DNA of 64,000 nucleotides from Arthrobacter ulcerisalmonis (GTDB lineage: Bacteria > Actinomycetota > Actinomycetes > Actinomycetales > Micrococcaceae), in the NCBI RefSeq assembly GCF_900609065.1, contig NZ_UXAU01000029.1:1-64000 (forward strand), given 5' to 3'. Numbering within the stretch: the stretch's first letter is position 1; each line of letters starts with the position of its first letter. The notes under the pieces are model-generated. The model had not been told where the DNA came from, did not search any database, and worked only from the letters and a program-made list of their open reading frames with translations. Below are positions 9,402-17,979 of the stretch, piece by piece. Made by a program: the position numbers and the translations under genes.

Positions 9402-10256
9402 TCAGGCTCCCAACGGTGCGGCAGCCACCACCGGGAAGGTGGGGGACTGCGAGCCGCCCACCGGTTCCACGGTGATACCAATGGCCGACGCGGTGGCGAT
9501 GCCGTTGACGATTGCCGGCTTCGAAAGTGCCTCGGCGTCCATCAGGCCCTGGGACACTGCTGCGGAGCCATCCTTGGGGATCAGCCACATCTGGTAGACC
9601 TTGCCCGACGGCGGGGCCGGAACGTCCTTCATTTCGACGACCGCAGCGTTATGGGACGAGGAAATCCGGACAGTTGCCGTGCCGCCGCCGGTCACGTTTA
9701 CCGATGCTTCGCGCATATCCGTTGCTCGTACCACCTGGTTCAGGGGGTCGTTTTGGTCGGCAATGTAGGAGCCGACGCCGACGCCGCCCAGTGCGATTGC
9801 AGCGGCTGCTGCAACACCGACCAGCCAACGCCTGGTTGCCGACGGTTTGCGCTCTGCACGCCGTTGCCTGGCCTGGGCAAGTTCGTCCAGGGGTTCGGGC
9901 GTAGGGGCAATGACGGACGGGACCACGGCGGGTGCCGTTTCCTGAGGCGGCAGGGACTCCTGGGCAGGAAGCTTGGCCATGATCCGGTCAAAGAGATCGA
10001 CTGGTGGCTGTTCCTCCACCCGGAAAGTGAGGGCGAGGGTTTCCCGGGACTGGCGGACCCGCTCGTGGAAAGAGGCGCGTTCCGCGTCAGAAGCGGCGGC
10101 GACGTAAGCGTCTATTTCGCGGCGTTCCTCAGCCGTCACAGCGTCCAGTGCGTACAACTCAGCAAGGTCCATGGCACGGCCGGAGGCGAGATCGGTGGCG
10201 ACTGTTTCGCCAAAGGATCCAGGGCGGCCGTTGCGGCCAGCGCTCGTGTCTGTCAT
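9402..10256 (-). CDS. rskA: Anti-sigma-K factor RskA
   Basis: This 284-residue transmembrane regulator holds SigK inactive at the membrane until regulated proteolysis releases it. The cytoplasmic anti-sigma domain is at about 25-85 (LAELYALDAVTAEERREIDAY). A proline-rich linker and one transmembrane helix (about 145-168) follow, then the extracytoplasmic RskA domain with the family segment SGKVYQMWLIPKDG. No zinc-binding HxxxCxxC motif is present, as for this family. Its ATG begins one base after the sigK stop and the GGAGGTGA ribosome site overlaps the end of sigK, so the two are translationally coupled. The convergent etf operon ends beyond a shared terminator. Confidence 0.93.
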   Translation of the reverse strand: MTDTSAGRNGRPGSFGETVATDLASGRAMDLAELYALDAVTAEERREIDAYVAAASDAERASFHERVRQSRETLALTFRVEEQPPVDLFDRIMAKLPAQESLPPQETAPAVVPSVIAPTPEPLDELAQARQRRAERKPSATRRWLVGVAAAAAIALGGVGVGSYIADQNDPLNQVVRATDMREASVNVTGGGTATVRISSSHNAAVVEMKDVPAPPSGKVYQMWLIPKDGSAAVSQGLMDAEALSKPAIVNGIATASAIGITVEPVGGSQSPTFPVVAAAPLGA

Positions 10257-10257
10257 G

Positions 10258-10866
10258 TCAACTCACCTCCAAGCAAGTCTTCAGGCGGATCAGTCCATCG
10301 CGGATGCGGGACTTAATGGTGGGGATAGCTGCGTTCAGGCGTTCGGCAACCTCGCGGTAGGTCAGCCCGCCGTAGTAGGCCAACCGGACCGATTCCTGTT
10401 GTGTCTCGGTCAGCGTTTCGAGGCACCGCACTACTGTTTCGGCTTCAAGCTTGCTGTCCACTTCAGCCGAAACGGTGTCGTGGTCAATGTCTTGGCTGGT
10501 GGCGCCATACTTTGCTTCGCGATCCGTGGCGGACTGCGTGGAGCGGACCCTGTCCACTGCCCTGCGGTGGGCGATGGTCATCAGCCACGAGAGCGGGCTG
10601 CCAGCCTGCGGATCAAACTTTGCCGCGCCCTGCCAGACCTGGATGAAAACTTCCTGGGTGGTGTCCTCACTGAGTTCGGGGTCAATCAAAACCCTACGGG
10701 CCATTCCGAAGACTCGGCGGGACGTGAGTTGGTAAAACTCTGCGAAGGCCTGCTGGCTCCCCTGCGCAATTTCAGCGAGCAGCAATGAGAGCCGCCGGCT
10801 AAGCTCTGCCGGCGAGTCTGCCACCGTCGCCGGTGACTCGGTATGTGGTGCATTCGGAGTTTCCAT
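10258..10866 (-). CDS. sigK: ECF RNA polymerase sigma factor SigK
   Basis: A 202-residue ECF sigma factor with region 2 (about 40-105, including EDTTQEVFIQVWQGAAKFD and the LSWLMTIAHRRAVDRVR segment) and region 4 (about 150-198, GGLTYREVAERLNAAIPTIK). The frame is open 64 codons upstream, but the ATG at 10864-10866 gives the usual ECF length; its ribosome site is weak, so the start is less certain than the gene. Pairing with rskA identifies it as the SigK type. A possible SigK-type promoter lies at 11001-11027, consistent with autoregulation. In mycobacteria this sigma factor controls redox-sensitive secreted antigens; the targets in this organism are unknown. Confidence 0.93.
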   Translation of the reverse strand: METPNAPHTESPATVADSPAELSRRLSLLLAEIAQGSQQAFAEFYQLTSRRVFGMARRVLIDPELSEDTTQEVFIQVWQGAAKFDPQAGSPLSWLMTIAHRRAVDRVRSTQSATDREAKYGATSQDIDHDTVSAEVDSKLEAETVVRCLETLTETQQESVRLAYYGGLTYREVAERLNAAIPTIKSRIRDGLIRLKTCLEVS

Positions 10867-11000
10867 GTCTACCCAGCATAAGTCTCCTGGCGCTGATTCT
10901 TCGGCAGGGTTACTACGCTGGAGTCGCGAGGTCCGCGGACCTGCGTTCAGAAGTGTCACCTGCCGCTCCTCAAAGTCGCCGTGGAATGCTGTCGAGAGTA

Positions 11001-11027
11001 ATTCGCCACAGTGGTGTCTTTGGATGG
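11001..11027 (-). promoter_or_regulatory. Candidate autoregulatory SigK promoter
   Basis: Reading the minus strand, CCATCC (11027-11022) is followed after 15-16 bases by GCGAAT/CGAATT. These hexamers resemble the -35/-10 elements that I recall for SigK-dependent promoters in mycobacteria. The site lies about 135 bases upstream of the sigK ATG in otherwise noncoding DNA. Confidence 0.4.
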
Positions 11028-11064
11028 GTGGGCGGGAAAACATTTGCCCGGGGCTCACCCAGAA

Positions 11065-11532
11065 CTACATTTTGGCGCCAGCAAATCCCTGCTGGCGCCA
11101 GGCTTCGTAAACCGCGATTGAGGCAGCGTTGGCCAGGTTGAGTGAACGCAGGGCCGGGAGCATGGGAAGCCGCACCGTGGCCGTGACGTGCGGGTCCGAT
11201 TTCATTTCGGCCGGCAGGCCAGTTGACTCGCGTCCAAAGAGCAGGACATCGCCGGGCTGGTAAGCAATGTCCGTATAGCTGGTTGACCCGTCCGAGGTGA
11301 ACGCATAGACCCGTTCGGGTTCAAGGTGTTCCCACGCCGCCTCGATGGTGCGATGGACTTTGAGGACTGCCAGGTCGTGATAATCGAGCCCCGCCCGCCG
11401 TAGCTTGGCGTCCGAAAAGTCGAAGCCGAGGGGCTCCACCACGTGGAGTTGAGCACCGGTGATAGCGGCCAAGCGGATGGCGTTGCCCGTATTGCCGGGA
11501 ATTTCAGGTTCATGGAAGAGGATGCGGAACAC
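11065..11532 (-). CDS. trmL: tRNA (cytidine(34)-2'-O)-methyltransferase (SPOUT family)
   Basis: The 155-residue protein is the size and type of TrmL, a trefoil-knot methyltransferase that 2'-O-methylates the wobble base of certain tRNA-Leu species using S-adenosylmethionine. Motif 1 is PEIPGNTGNAIRLAAITGA (residues 9-27). The SAM-binding knot is LLFGRESTGLP (about 97-107) and LPMLPALRSLNLANAASIAV (about 122-141). It uses a GTG start. It lies 20 bases downstream of the J-domain gene on the same strand and is probably cotranscribed with it. The last codons form part of a perfect inverted repeat at 11073-11100. Confidence 0.9.
   Translation of the reverse strand: MFRILFHEPEIPGNTGNAIRLAAITGAQLHVVEPLGFDFSDAKLRRAGLDYHDLAVLKVHRTIEAAWEHLEPERVYAFTSDGSTSYTDIAYQPGDVLLFGRESTGLPAEMKSDPHVTATVRLPMLPALRSLNLANAASIAVYEAWRQQGFAGAKM
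11073..11100. repeat. Perfect 11-bp inverted repeat overlapping the 3' end of trmL
   Basis: TGGCGCCAGCA and its exact reverse complement surround a six-base loop. The hairpin encodes the last residues of TrmL and ends a few bases before the stop codon. It could act as a terminator or as a 3' end stabiliser, but no U tract follows on the minus strand. Confidence 0.65.
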
Positions 11533-11552
11533 CCGTCCATTCTAGCGACGCG

Positions 11553-12497
11553 TCAGTGCATGCCGCGCAGCAGCCGGGCGAGGACAGGGACGTTGACGGT
11601 GTTAGGCGCGGGACCGGACACCAGGAATTCCTTGAGGCCGCGCACCATGTTGGCCGCATTGACAATCTGGACGCTCTCCAGGGCTCCGGCCGAGCGGCGG
11701 TGATGATCGATTACCGGTTCGTGCAGGTTGCCACCGGGACTGTGGATGACGGTCCAGCCGGTCACGTTGAGTTCCGGGAAAATGTCCTGCATGGCACGCA
11801 CCACGTGGCCCAGCTGAGGGGGCGCAATGGACCTGCCACCGTGGTTGAGGGTCTGGCCGTCCCACGCGTAGGCGCCCTTGGGCAGCAGCATGGAGCCGAT
11901 CAGGGCCAGCCGATAACCGGAAAGCAGCGCGTGGTCGATGTGGCTGTTGTCAGCGGGGGACTGCAGCCCGTTGACCAGCCGGGCTGCAGGGATTCCGGGC
12001 AGGACCTGGCGTGAAATCAGTTGGACGGTGCGCATTTCGCGTTGAATCCTGGCCTCGGCTCCGAAAATGCCGCGTTTGCGGGGCATCCCGTGCACCTGCT
12101 GGCTGGCCTCGGTGAGGGAGAGCAACGGAACTGCCCCGGACGTGTCGAAGGGCGGAACGTATAGGGGCGGATCACCAGCGGTATTGCGGGCGGCGGCAGG
12201 CCTGCGCACCGTTGCCGACGCCCGGCTTCCCGCAGCCGGTGCGTCAAAGTGGGGGTCGTCGTCGCGGCTGCTGTCACCGGCCGTGCCTGCCGCGTAGGAC
12301 CGGTCGTAGGCTTTGCGCCGTTCCGGGTTGCCGAGAACCTCGTAGGCGGCCGTGACACGGCGGAAGGCAGCGGCGTCGCCGCCCTGATCCGGGTGCAACC
12401 TTCTCGCTGCGCGGCGATATGCCACCTTGATGTCCTTCTCGGTGGCCGTCACGGCCACCTGCAGGACTTGGTAATGGGAGCCGCTGCTCTCGGTCAA
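11553..12497 (-). CDS. J-domain (DnaJ-like) protein with uncharacterised C-terminal domain
   Basis: Residues 8-70 form a J domain with the diagnostic HPD tripeptide at 35-37 (RRLHPDQGGDAAAF), so the protein should stimulate an Hsp70 ATPase. There is no glycine/phenylalanine region, zinc finger or substrate-binding domain, so it is not DnaJ itself. After a linker rich in Ala and Pro, the C-terminal 170 residues form a separate domain including NSHIDHALLSGYRLALIG, which vaguely recalls the IDH...V core of NERD nuclease-like domains but lacks a clear E-x-K. The TTG start is supported by an upstream AAGG; no alternative Met occurs before the J domain. It leads an operon with trmL and is divergent from the lipoprotein gene. 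Confidence 0.8.
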   Translation of the reverse strand: MTESSGSHYQVLQVAVTATEKDIKVAYRRAARRLHPDQGGDAAAFRRVTAAYEVLGNPERRKAYDRSYAAGTAGDSSRDDDPHFDAPAAGSRASATVRRPAAARNTAGDPPLYVPPFDTSGAVPLLSLTEASQQVHGMPRKRGIFGAEARIQREMRTVQLISRQVLPGIPAARLVNGLQSPADNSHIDHALLSGYRLALIGSMLLPKGAYAWDGQTLNHGGRSIAPPQLGHVVRAMQDIFPELNVTGWTVIHSPGGNLHEPVIDHHRRSAGALESVQIVNAANMVRGLKEFLVSGPAPNTVNVPVLARLLRGMH

Positions 12498-12720
12498 ACC
12501 CTTTTCCTTTTCGTCGTGTCCCGCCCCGCTGTGGGTCGGACCGGCCTGCCCAGTGTAGCGAGCGCGCCCACCGCAGGCTGGGAGTCTTCACAGACAACGA
12601 TCCCGCGGGGCCTGCAGGTTCCCGGGTGCCCTCGCGGGCGGCAGCGTGCAAGCTGGTTCGCCTTTAGACTCGTGATGCGCGGTGGGACTGCCGGGCAGCA
12701 CGCACAGGATGGAGAACGGG

Positions 12721-13413
12721 ATGCCGACGACGCCGAGAGCTGGTGGTTGTATCAGGAAACCCCTGGTGCCGCTCGCTGCTGCGGCGCTCAGCCTGGCGGT
12801 CATCACCGGTTGCAGCGTGGACGTCCGGGACCCGGCGGCGCCGGAGCCTGCGCCGAGCACTGCGGAGCTGGCCACACCCACCATTACCCCGGGGCATGAT
12901 GCCGACGCGGTGGCCAACCAAGACCAGCCGTTTTCTGCCGGCGGCATCCTGGCCGCAGGGGTTCCAGTGGGCATCTCGGATGGACTGGGGAAAGCGCCGG
13001 GATGGACGGTAACCAAAGCCAAGGTTGCCGGCGCGAGCCAGTACACAAAATCGGATGGTTGCGTGGTGGCGGCGAGCGTCCGCACGCATCAGGGTCCGTT
13101 GATCAAGAAGGACGACCGTGAGTCCACGGCCGCCCTGTTCAGCTACCTGGACCCCACCATCCTGCCCGAATACCTCAGCACCGGAACCCTGCGCTGGGGC
13201 GGTGATCCCGAGGCGCCGGCACGGACGGTGGAGGTGCTGGTTTTGTCCGAGGCACGTGCCGTGGCTGGCCGGGCGGTGGCAATTCTGGCCCGCGTCTTTG
13301 GGACGGCCGATTCGTCCATCTACGTGTCCGTATCCTGCCCTGATGCTGCCACCCTGGCGGCGGCCCGCACCGACGTGGAGCGCTTCCTGCCGGTCCTGCC
13401 GCCGTCGAACTAG
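12721..13413 (+). CDS. Putative secreted lipoprotein of unknown function
   Basis: The 230-residue protein begins with a lipoprotein signal peptide: positive residues, hydrophobic LVPLAAAALSLAVI, then the lipobox ITGC with the modified Cys at 31. The mature part starts with a Pro/Ala/Thr-rich linker and contains a compact domain (about 75-225) with two conserved-looking cysteines (DGCVV and VSCPD). I do not recognise a catalytic motif. The ATG at 12721 is chosen because GGAG lies six bases ahead; the frame is open a little further upstream. It should be anchored to the outer face of the membrane. It precedes the cysteine desulfurase but is functionally unrelated as far as can be seen. Confidence 0.75.
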   Translation: MPTTPRAGGCIRKPLVPLAAAALSLAVITGCSVDVRDPAAPEPAPSTAELATPTITPGHDADAVANQDQPFSAGGILAAGVPVGISDGLGKAPGWTVTKAKVAGASQYTKSDGCVVAASVRTHQGPLIKKDDRESTAALFSYLDPTILPEYLSTGTLRWGGDPEAPARTVEVLVLSEARAVAGRAVAILARVFGTADSSIYVSVSCPDAATLAAARTDVERFLPVLPPSN

Positions 13414-13460
13414 CGGGCTGGCCCCACCCGGGACCGCGAGCCATGGAAAAGTGTGGGCAG

Positions 13461-13466
13461 TAGAAT
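13461..13466 (+). promoter_or_regulatory. -10 element TAGAAT for a leaderless cysteine desulfurase mRNA
   Basis: TAGAAT ends seven bases before the GTG start at 13473, the spacing expected when transcription begins at the start codon itself. No Shine-Dalgarno sequence is present between them. No good -35 element is visible, as is frequent in actinobacteria. Confidence 0.55.
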
Positions 13467-13472
13467 TGGGCA

Positions 13473-14735
13473 GTGCCTGCCTACCTCGACCATGCTGCCA
13501 CTACTCCGCTGTCCGCCGCCGCTTTGGCGGCCCTGACCCGCGAGTTGGCCCGCACGGGGAACCCGTCATCGCTGCACGGCTCCGGCCGCCGGGCCCGCCG
13601 CGCGGTTGAGGACGCGAGGGAAACCATTGCCGCTGCGGTGGGGGCCCACCCTTCCGAGGTGATTTTCACCTCAGGTGGCACCGAGGCGGACAACCTGGCT
13701 GTCAAGGGCCTGTTTTGGTCCCGGGTGGCTACGGACCCAACGCGCCGTCGCATCCTCTGTTCCGCCGTCGAACACCATGCGGTCCTGGATACCGTGGAAT
13801 GGCTGGAACGCCATGAGGGCGCGGAGGTAACCTGGCTGCCCGTTGACGGGGACGGACGCGTTGACCTGGACTTCCTGGCCGCCGAGATCGCGCGGGACCC
13901 TGACAGCATCGCGCTGGTCACCGTCATGTGGGCCAACAATGAAGTGGGTACCGTCCAGCCCGTCCCCGCAGTCGTGGCACTCGCCACCGCCGCCGGGATA
14001 CCTGTGCATTCAGATGCAGTCCAGGCCTTCGGATCGCTCGCAGTCGATTTCAAAGCCTCCGGGCTGGCCGCCATGTCCATTTCCGGGCACAAGATTGGCG
14101 GGCCCGTGGGCGTTGGTGCGCTGCTGCTGGGGCGGGCCGTCACCCTGACCCCTGTCCAGCACGGCGGCGGGCAGGAACGCGACGTGCGCTCCGGGACACT
14201 GGATACGCCGTCCATCGCCGCCTTCGCCGCAGCTGCCGAAGAGGTCACGGCAGCCCTCACCGCAGAGACGCGGCGGATTGGTGGCCTGCGTGACCGCCTG
14301 GTCGCCGGTATTACGGAGCGGATTCCCGGCGCAACCGTGCGCGGGGCAACCGGAGCAGACCGGCTGCCGGGCAACGCGCACTTTACGTTCCAAGGCTGCG
14401 AAGGCGACTCGCTGCTGTTCCTGCTCGACTTGGCCGGTGTGGAGTCTTCCACCGGCTCGGCCTGCACCGCTGGCGTTCCGCGGCCCTCGCACGTCCTGTT
14501 GGCCATGGGCCTCGACGAGGAAACCGCCCGGGGAGCACAGCGGTTCACCCTGGGGCACGCGTCCACCGATGCCGACGTCGACGCGTTGCTGGCTGCGCTG
14601 CCCAACGCCTACCTCAAGGCGAAGCAGGCGGGCATGGCGGGCCACGAGTCCACCATCCAGACCGCCGGAACGGTAGCGCGGCAGGGCGGGTCAGTCCTGC
14701 CAGCCCCGGCTGATTTGCCCCGGCCGGTAGAATAG
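13473..14735 (+). CDS. Cysteine desulfurase (NifS/IscS class V aminotransferase)
   Basis: This 420-residue PLP enzyme removes sulfur from cysteine as an enzyme-bound persulfide for tRNA thiolation and Fe-S assembly. It begins PAYLDHAATTPLS, the canonical N-terminus. The Schiff-base lysine is K207 in SISGHKIGGPVG, and the persulfide cysteine is C331 in SSTGSACTAGVP. The last 40 residues are a nonconserved tail. The GTG start is probably leaderless. mnmA follows within 85 bases, an order shared with Rv3025c-Rv3024c of Mycobacterium tuberculosis. That supports a role in supplying sulfur for tRNA 2-thiouridine. Confidence 0.95.
   Translation: MPAYLDHAATTPLSAAALAALTRELARTGNPSSLHGSGRRARRAVEDARETIAAAVGAHPSEVIFTSGGTEADNLAVKGLFWSRVATDPTRRRILCSAVEHHAVLDTVEWLERHEGAEVTWLPVDGDGRVDLDFLAAEIARDPDSIALVTVMWANNEVGTVQPVPAVVALATAAGIPVHSDAVQAFGSLAVDFKASGLAAMSISGHKIGGPVGVGALLLGRAVTLTPVQHGGGQERDVRSGTLDTPSIAAFAAAAEEVTAALTAETRRIGGLRDRLVAGITERIPGATVRGATGADRLPGNAHFTFQGCEGDSLLFLLDLAGVESSTGSACTAGVPRPSHVLLAMGLDEETARGAQRFTLGHASTDADVDALLAALPNAYLKAKQAGMAGHESTIQTAGTVARQGGSVLPAPADLPRPVE
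14728..14733 (+). promoter_or_regulatory. Possible -10 (TAGAAT) for mnmA inside the end of the desulfurase gene
   Basis: TAGAAT overlaps the last codons of the desulfurase and would start a transcript with an approximately 80-base leader before mnmA. It may provide desulfurase-independent mnmA expression. No -35 match was found. Confidence 0.35.
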
Positions 14736-14819
14736 ACATGCACGGTTCGGTGCCGGGAATGTGCCGGGCCGGACCATCTCTGCCGGCGTGAGAGCCGGAA
14801 CACCCAACAGGAAGCCAGC

Positions 14820-15941
14820 ATGCGAGTTTTAGCAGCCATGAGCGGCGGCGTTGATTCCGCCGTTGCCGCAGCCCGAGCCGTCGAGGCGGGGCACGACGTC
14901 GTCGGCGTTCACCTGGCGCTGTCCCGCATGCCCGGTACCCTGCGCACCGGCAGCCGGGGCTGCTGCACCATCGAAGACTCGCGGGACGCCTGGCGCGCCT
15001 GCGACGTGCTCGGCATTCCTTACTACGTGTGGGATTTTTCGGAGCGTTTCAAAGAGGACGTCGTCCAGGATTTCATTGACGAGTACGCCGCCGGGCGGAC
15101 CCCCAACCCGTGCATGCGGTGCAATGAGCGGATTAAGTTCGCAGCCTTGCTGGAAAAGGCCATCGCGCTGGGGTTCGATGCAGTCTGCACCGGGCACTAC
15201 GCCAAGGTGATCGAGGATGCAGACGGCAACCGCGAGCTGCACCGTGCGGCAGACTGGGCCAAGGACCAGAGCTACGTCCTCGGCGTCCTCACCCACGAGC
15301 AGCTCAAACACTCCATGTTCCCGCTGGCCGAGACCCCCTCCAAAGCCGAAGTGCGGGCTGAGGCGGAACGCAGGGGACTGTCTGTGGCTAACAAGCCGGA
15401 CAGCCACGACATCTGCTTCATCCCAGACGGCGACACCGCTGGCTGGCTTGCCGAGAAGATCGACATGACCACCGGCGACATCGTTGACCAGACCGGAACC
15501 AAAGTGGGCGAGCACCCCGGGGCCAACGCCTTCACCGTGGGACAGCGGCGCGGCCTCAAGCTGGGTACCCCGGCCGCGGATGGCAAACCCCGCTTCGTGC
15601 TGGAGATCCGGCCGAAGGAAAACAAAGTGGTGGTCGGTCCAGAAGCGTTGCTGGCCATCGACGAAATCCGCGGCATCAAGGTGTCCTGGGCAGGCTTGCC
15701 CATCGCCGAGATTGCCACCAGAGCCACCTTCGACTGCTACGCGCAGGTCCGCGCCCACGGCGACCCCGTTCCCGCCACGGCATGGATGGATCCCGCCGGA
15801 ACCAACAGCCTGGTGGTTCACCTGACCACACCGCTGCGCGGCGTGGCACCGGGCCAGACAGTGGTGCTCTACCAAGGCAGCCGGGTCCTGGGCCAGGCAA
15901 CCATCGACACCGCCCGGTCGCTGCAGCGCGCCGAGCTCTAA
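14820..15941 (+). CDS. mnmA: tRNA-specific 2-thiouridylase MnmA
   Basis: The 373-residue enzyme adenylates and thiolates U34 of Glu, Gln and Lys tRNAs. The N-terminal PP-loop is [13 protein letters not shown] (SGGVDS at 8-13). The catalytic cysteines are C98 (NPCMRCN) and C199 ([11 protein letters not shown]). The C-terminal part carries GQRRGLKLG and the beta-barrel domains typical of MnmA/TrmU. The ATG has GGAAG five bases upstream. The sulfur donor is presumably the product of the preceding desulfurase gene. A clear terminator follows. Confidence 0.97.
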   Translation: MRVLAAMSGGVDSAVAAARAVEAGHDVVGVHLALSRMPGTLRTGSRGCCTIEDSRDAWRACDVLGIPYYVWDFSERFKEDVVQDFIDEYAAGRTPNPCMRCNERIKFAALLEKAIALGFDAVCTGHYAKVIEDADGNRELHRAADWAKDQSYVLGVLTHEQLKHSMFPLAETPSKAEVRAEAERRGLSVANKPDSHDICFIPDGDTAGWLAEKIDMTTGDIVDQTGTKVGEHPGANAFTVGQRRGLKLGTPAADGKPRFVLEIRPKENKVVVGPEALLAIDEIRGIKVSWAGLPIAEIATRATFDCYAQVRAHGDPVPATAWMDPAGTNSLVVHLTTPLRGVAPGQTVVLYQGSRVLGQATIDTARSLQRAEL

Positions 15942-15955
15942 AAGGTTTCTGCTTG

Positions 15956-15989
15956 AACGCCGTCCCGCTGTTGCGGGGCGGCGTTTTGC
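15956..15989 (+). terminator. Rho-independent terminator after mnmA
   Basis: AACGCCGTCCCGC pairs with GCGGGGCGGCGTT (one G:U), with a four-base loop, followed by the T-rich TTGCATTTT. It begins 15 bases after the mnmA stop. Confidence 0.85.
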
Positions 15990-16091
15990 ATTTTCGGCGG
16001 GGTCTCAGCGGGTTCCCGAGGCTGGCTTGCGGCCCAACCGAGGCGACCCTAACCGAGAGCGGCGACTCAATCGTGTAAATTTTGTGTCTCA

Positions 16092-16146
16092 ACTCACATG
16101 TTCACCCGTCCTGGAGGGTGAGTCTCTGATTGAATCAACGAATCAG
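16092..16146 (+). promoter_or_regulatory. Structured leader upstream of the peptide-binding lipoprotein
   Basis: Nested inverted repeats lie here: ACTCA...TGAGT enclosing TCACCC...GGGTGA, followed by CTGATT...AATCAG. They sit 80-130 bases before the substrate-binding protein gene. They could be operators or 5'-UTR stem-loops. I do not recognise a known riboswitch. Confidence 0.35.
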
Positions 16147-16224
16147 CACAGCGCACCACCCGGTGAAGCGAAGTGACCCTTCAGCGGGCAGCGGGCGCGT
16201 ACTCATCGAACAGAAAGTTCACAG

Positions 16225-17856
16225 ATGATGAAGAGCACCAAGACACTGCACGGCGCCATCGCGTTGGCAGGAATTTCCGCACTCGCCCTGACTGCCTGCA
16301 CGGGCCCCTCGGGTGGTGGGGGGACCTCAACGGAGGGATCCAGCGGAACCAGCATCACCTTCGGAACGACTGACAAAGTAGTCACGCTCGATCCGGCAGG
16401 TTCGTACGACGCCGGGTCCTTCCTGGTCATGAACCAGATCTACCCGTTCCTCCTGAACGCCAAGCCAGGCAGTGCCGACGCGTCCCCGGACATTGCCGAA
16501 TCGGCGTCGTTCACCGCACCCACCGACTACACGGTGAAGCTGAAGTCCGGCCTGAAGTTCGCCAACGGACACGATCTGACCTCCTCAGACGTCAAATTCT
16601 CCGTGGACCGCATCATCAAGATCGCCGACCCGAACGGCCCCGCCTCACTGCTTTCCAACCTTGACTCGGTGGAAACCCCCGATGACACCACCGTGGTGTT
16701 CAAGCTCAAGGCCGCCAACGACCAGGTGTTCGCCGGCGTCCTCGCTTCCAACTCTGGTCCCGTCATCGACGAGGAAGTCTTCCCCGCCGACAAGATCATG
16801 AGTGACGACGACATCGTCGCCGCCAAGCCCTTCGCCGGTCAGTACACGATCGATAGCTACAAGAAAAACGAACTCATCAGCCTCAAGGTGTTTGACGGCT
16901 ACCAAGGCCTGCTCGGCAAACCCGCCAACGGCGGCGCCAACATCAAGTACTACGCCGACGCCAACAACCTCAAGCTCGACGTCCAGCAGGGCAACATCGA
17001 CGTGGCAGGGCGATCGCTGACGGCGACCGACGTGGCCGACCTCGACGGCGATTCAAAGGTCAAGGTGCACAAGGGTCCCGGCGGCGAACTCCGCTACATC
17101 GTCTTCAACTTCGACACCATGCCATTTGGCGCCAAGACTCCGGAAGCCGATCCGGCCAAGGCGCTTGCAGTCCGCCAAGCCATGGCCAACATTGTTGACC
17201 GTGACGCCATTGCCACGCAGGTTTACAAGGGCACCTACCTGCCCGTGTACTCAGTAGTCCCGGACGGCTTCCTCGGCGCAGCTCAGCCGCTCAAGGACCT
17301 TTACGGCCAGGACGGCAAGCCGGATCTGGACAAGGCCAAGAAGGCCCTTGCGGACGCTGGCGTGTCCGGCCCGGTCAACGTCAAGTTGCAGTACAACCCT
17401 GACCACTACGGCAGCTCCTCAGGCGACGAGTACGCCATGATCAAGGCGCAGCTGGAAAAGTCCGGCCTCTTCACCGTTGACCTGCAGTCCACCGAATGGG
17501 TGACCTACTCCAAGGACCGTACCGCCGACGCCTACCCGGTCTACCAGTTGGGTTGGTTCCCCGACTACTCGGACCCGGACAACTACCTCACCCCGTTCTT
17601 CATCCCGGGCAACTTCCTCAAAAACCACTACGAGAACGCTGAGGTGACGGCTTTGATCCAGAAGCAGCTCACCACCGTGGACAAGGATGAGCGCGTCAAG
17701 ACGTTGGGCGAGGCACAGGTGGCCATTGCCAAGGACCTCTCCACGCTGCCGCTGCTGCAGGGTGCCCAGGTGCTGGTGTCCGGGGCAGATGTCAAGGGCG
17801 TCGACAGCACCCTTGATGCCTCCTTCAAAACCCGGCTCGGCGTCATCTCCAAGTAG
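16225..17856 (+). CDS. Peptide/oligopeptide ABC transporter substrate-binding lipoprotein
   Basis: This 543-residue lipoprotein is a cluster-C (SBP_bac_5) binding protein for peptides or similar solutes. The signal peptide ends in the lipobox LTAC with Cys25, followed by a Gly/Ser linker. Family landmarks include FGTTDKVVTLDPAGSYD, the SLDP-like region after the linker, and YKKNELISLK. C-terminal DADAYP-like residues before LGWFPDYSDPDNYLTPFF are typical of DppA/OppA proteins. Two ATGs are adjacent (16225 and 16228); the ribosome site is weak. It heads a four-gene operon with two permeases and a double ATPase. A hairpin after the gene probably keeps its level above that of the membrane components. 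The exact ligand is unknown. Confidence 0.93.
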   Translation: MMKSTKTLHGAIALAGISALALTACTGPSGGGGTSTEGSSGTSITFGTTDKVVTLDPAGSYDAGSFLVMNQIYPFLLNAKPGSADASPDIAESASFTAPTDYTVKLKSGLKFANGHDLTSSDVKFSVDRIIKIADPNGPASLLSNLDSVETPDDTTVVFKLKAANDQVFAGVLASNSGPVIDEEVFPADKIMSDDDIVAAKPFAGQYTIDSYKKNELISLKVFDGYQGLLGKPANGGANIKYYADANNLKLDVQQGNIDVAGRSLTATDVADLDGDSKVKVHKGPGGELRYIVFNFDTMPFGAKTPEADPAKALAVRQAMANIVDRDAIATQVYKGTYLPVYSVVPDGFLGAAQPLKDLYGQDGKPDLDKAKKALADAGVSGPVNVKLQYNPDHYGSSSGDEYAMIKAQLEKSGLFTVDLQSTEWVTYSKDRTADAYPVYQLGWFPDYSDPDNYLTPFFIPGNFLKNHYENAEVTALIQKQLTTVDKDERVKTLGEAQVAIAKDLSTLPLLQGAQVLVSGADVKGVDSTLDASFKTRLGVISK

Positions 17857-17889
17857 CTCTTCCATCCCATTCGGCCCTAGCCGGTAAGA

Positions 17890-17916
17890 GGGCGGGACGC
17901 CATCCGCGTCCCGCCC
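17890..17916 (+). terminator. Hairpin between substrate-binding protein and permease genes
   Basis: GGGCGGGACGC and its perfect complement form an 11-bp stem with a five-base loop. It lies 34 bases after the binding-protein stop inside the operon. It is best read as a partial terminator or mRNA stabiliser that raises binding-protein output over the permeases. Confidence 0.7.
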
Positions 17917-17979
17917 TGTTGCCGTCACTGGCCAGCGTTGGGGAACGCCTGGCCTGGGCACCACGTTCATAGGTGATCC

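Noticed and set aside
14829..15875. 348-codon open frame antisense to mnmA
   Set aside because: The plus strand encodes MnmA with both catalytic cysteines; the antisense frame shows no domain or ribosome site.
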